64,000 nucleotides of DNA from Rickettsiales bacterium UBA2645 (GTDB lineage: Bacteria; Pseudomonadota; Alphaproteobacteria; Rickettsiales; UBA1997), in NCBI GenBank assembly GCA_002359655.1, contig DENL01000024.1:1-64000 (forward strand). The letters run 5' to 3'. Shown one piece after another: positions 63,458 to 64,000 of this stretch. The stretch's first letter is position 1. Each line of letters begins with the position of its first letter. Under the pieces are notes generated by a model. That model was given only the letters and a program-made list of their open reading frames with translations. It was not told the DNA's origin and did not search any database. The position numbers and the translations under genes were made by a program.

Positions 63458-64000
63458 ATGAATATTGAGCGCTACACCGAAAAAGCACGCCAACTTCTGC
63501 AAAACTCGCAAACATTGGCTTTAAGCCTTGGTCACCAAAGATTTTTGCCAGAGCATTTACTCAATTGTCTTTTAGAAGATTCTGACAATTTAGCACAAAA
63601 ATTAATCATTAACTGCGGTGGCAATATCGCTCTGATTCAGGCCGAAAATAAATCATCCCTAAATAAAATCCCCGTAGTTGAAGGCAGTGGAGCTGGCACG
63701 GTTACAACATCACAAGAGTTGGCTCGCGTTTTAATTTTAGCTGAAAAATTAGCCGATCAAAATAACGATCAATTCGTTACTCTGGAACGTATCTTGCAAG
63801 CAATTTTAGAGGATGACAAAAACCAAGGTGCACAAGCTTTAAAAGTTGGTGGAATGAATCCTAATCTACTTCGCCAAGCAATTGAAAAAATCCGCGGCGG
63901 TAAAAAAGCTAACTCAGCTGAGTCAGAAAATACTTACCAAGCGCTGGAAAAATATGGTCAAGATTTAACCAAAAAAGCTGAAGAAGGTAAAATTGATCCT
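63458..64000 (+). CDS. clpB: ATP-dependent chaperone ClpB, N-terminal fragment
   Basis: The frame opens at an ATG at 63458 and runs off the right edge after 181 codons. MNIERYTEKARQLLQNSQ, QRFLPEHLLNCLLED and the later QFVTLERILQAILED are the two halves of the Clp N-domain; KYGQDLTKKAEEGKIDP is the start of the first AAA+ module, where ClpB has KYGRDLT. ClpB disaggregates proteins with DnaK. The family is about 860 residues, so roughly four-fifths lie beyond the window. Confidence 0.95.
   Translation, partial: MNIERYTEKARQLLQNSQTLALSLGHQRFLPEHLLNCLLEDSDNLAQKLIINCGGNIALIQAENKSSLNKIPVVEGSGAGTVTTSQELARVLILAEKLADQNNDQFVTLERILQAILEDDKNQGAQALKVGGMNPNLLRQAIEKIRGGKKANSAESENTYQALEKYGQDLTKKAEEGKIDP

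Noticed and set aside
1..64000. CRISPR arrays, rRNA genes, insertion sequences, T-box leaders for glyQ or leuS
   Set aside because: On reading the window I saw no regularly spaced repeats, rRNA sequence, transposase gene or T-box motif; gaps before glyQ and leuS are too short for a T-box.

Overview
The window is a dense stretch of AT-rich bacterial chromosome, most likely from a gene-rich, early-branching member of the Rickettsiales (Alphaproteobacteria). The markers are scattered VirB8, VirB9 and VirB10 genes of the rickettsial vir-homolog type IV secretion system, an NDUFA12-like complex I protein next to MlaD and a DUF2155 protein, a pyruvate phosphate dikinase regulator, a sigma-54-activator-like response regulator without its activator motif, a DUF2335 protein, and antiporter or complex-I-like membrane subunits. 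Unlike obligate intracellular Rickettsiales, the window still carries genes for tryptophan, histidine, leucine, proline, carbamoyl-phosphate and purine synthesis. That suggests a less host-dependent organism, perhaps an extracellular or epibiotic one; the lifestyle is inference.

Layout. 62-6417 (minus) is a run hisE, IscA-type carrier, glyQ, fadE, trpG, an unknown gene, trpD. ndk (6565-6987) reads the other way and faces a threonine dehydrogenase across two perfect palindromes. 7216-15020 (minus) holds threonine dehydrogenase, rlmI, glyA, a broken NYN-domain gene, an S49 protease, an MFS carrier and leuC; a leucine-rich-repeat protein follows at 15107-15964. 16163-25764 (plus) holds yebC, then purL cut into two separate ORFs by a 4.5 kb three-gene surface O-acetylation cassette, then an acyltransferase-hydrolase fusion. 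25773-25896 is a multi-hairpin element just before virB10. 25931-31498 holds virB10, the dikinase regulator, the response regulator, galU and fabD. A frameshifted cold-shock gene, tRNA-Ala(UGC) and a pilin-like gene follow.

33257-43706 (minus) runs from NDUFA12-like, mlaD, DUF2155, rpe and murD into a 5.8 kb gene for a cysteine-rich secreted or surface protein, then purE, a small ORF and DUF2335. 43926-49529 has slt, purF, xseB, pgsA and ribF; 49555-57210 has a YejA-like binding protein, nfu, tRNA-Arg(CCG), a CinA-like protein, virB8-virB9 and leuS. An unknown gene at 57212-57886 is followed by carA, two antiporter-like membrane proteins, proA and the start of clpB at the right edge.

The strongest leads are the purL split with its O-acetylation cassette; the giant cysteine-rich protein, whose C-terminal modules recur at the end of the pilin-like protein; the unknown, possibly ADP-ribosyltransferase-like gene inside the trp cluster; the acyltransferase-hydrolase fusion; and two GC-rich structured non-coding elements. 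Two genes (NYN, cold shock) are each broken by one base, so sequencing error must be excluded before calling them pseudogenes.
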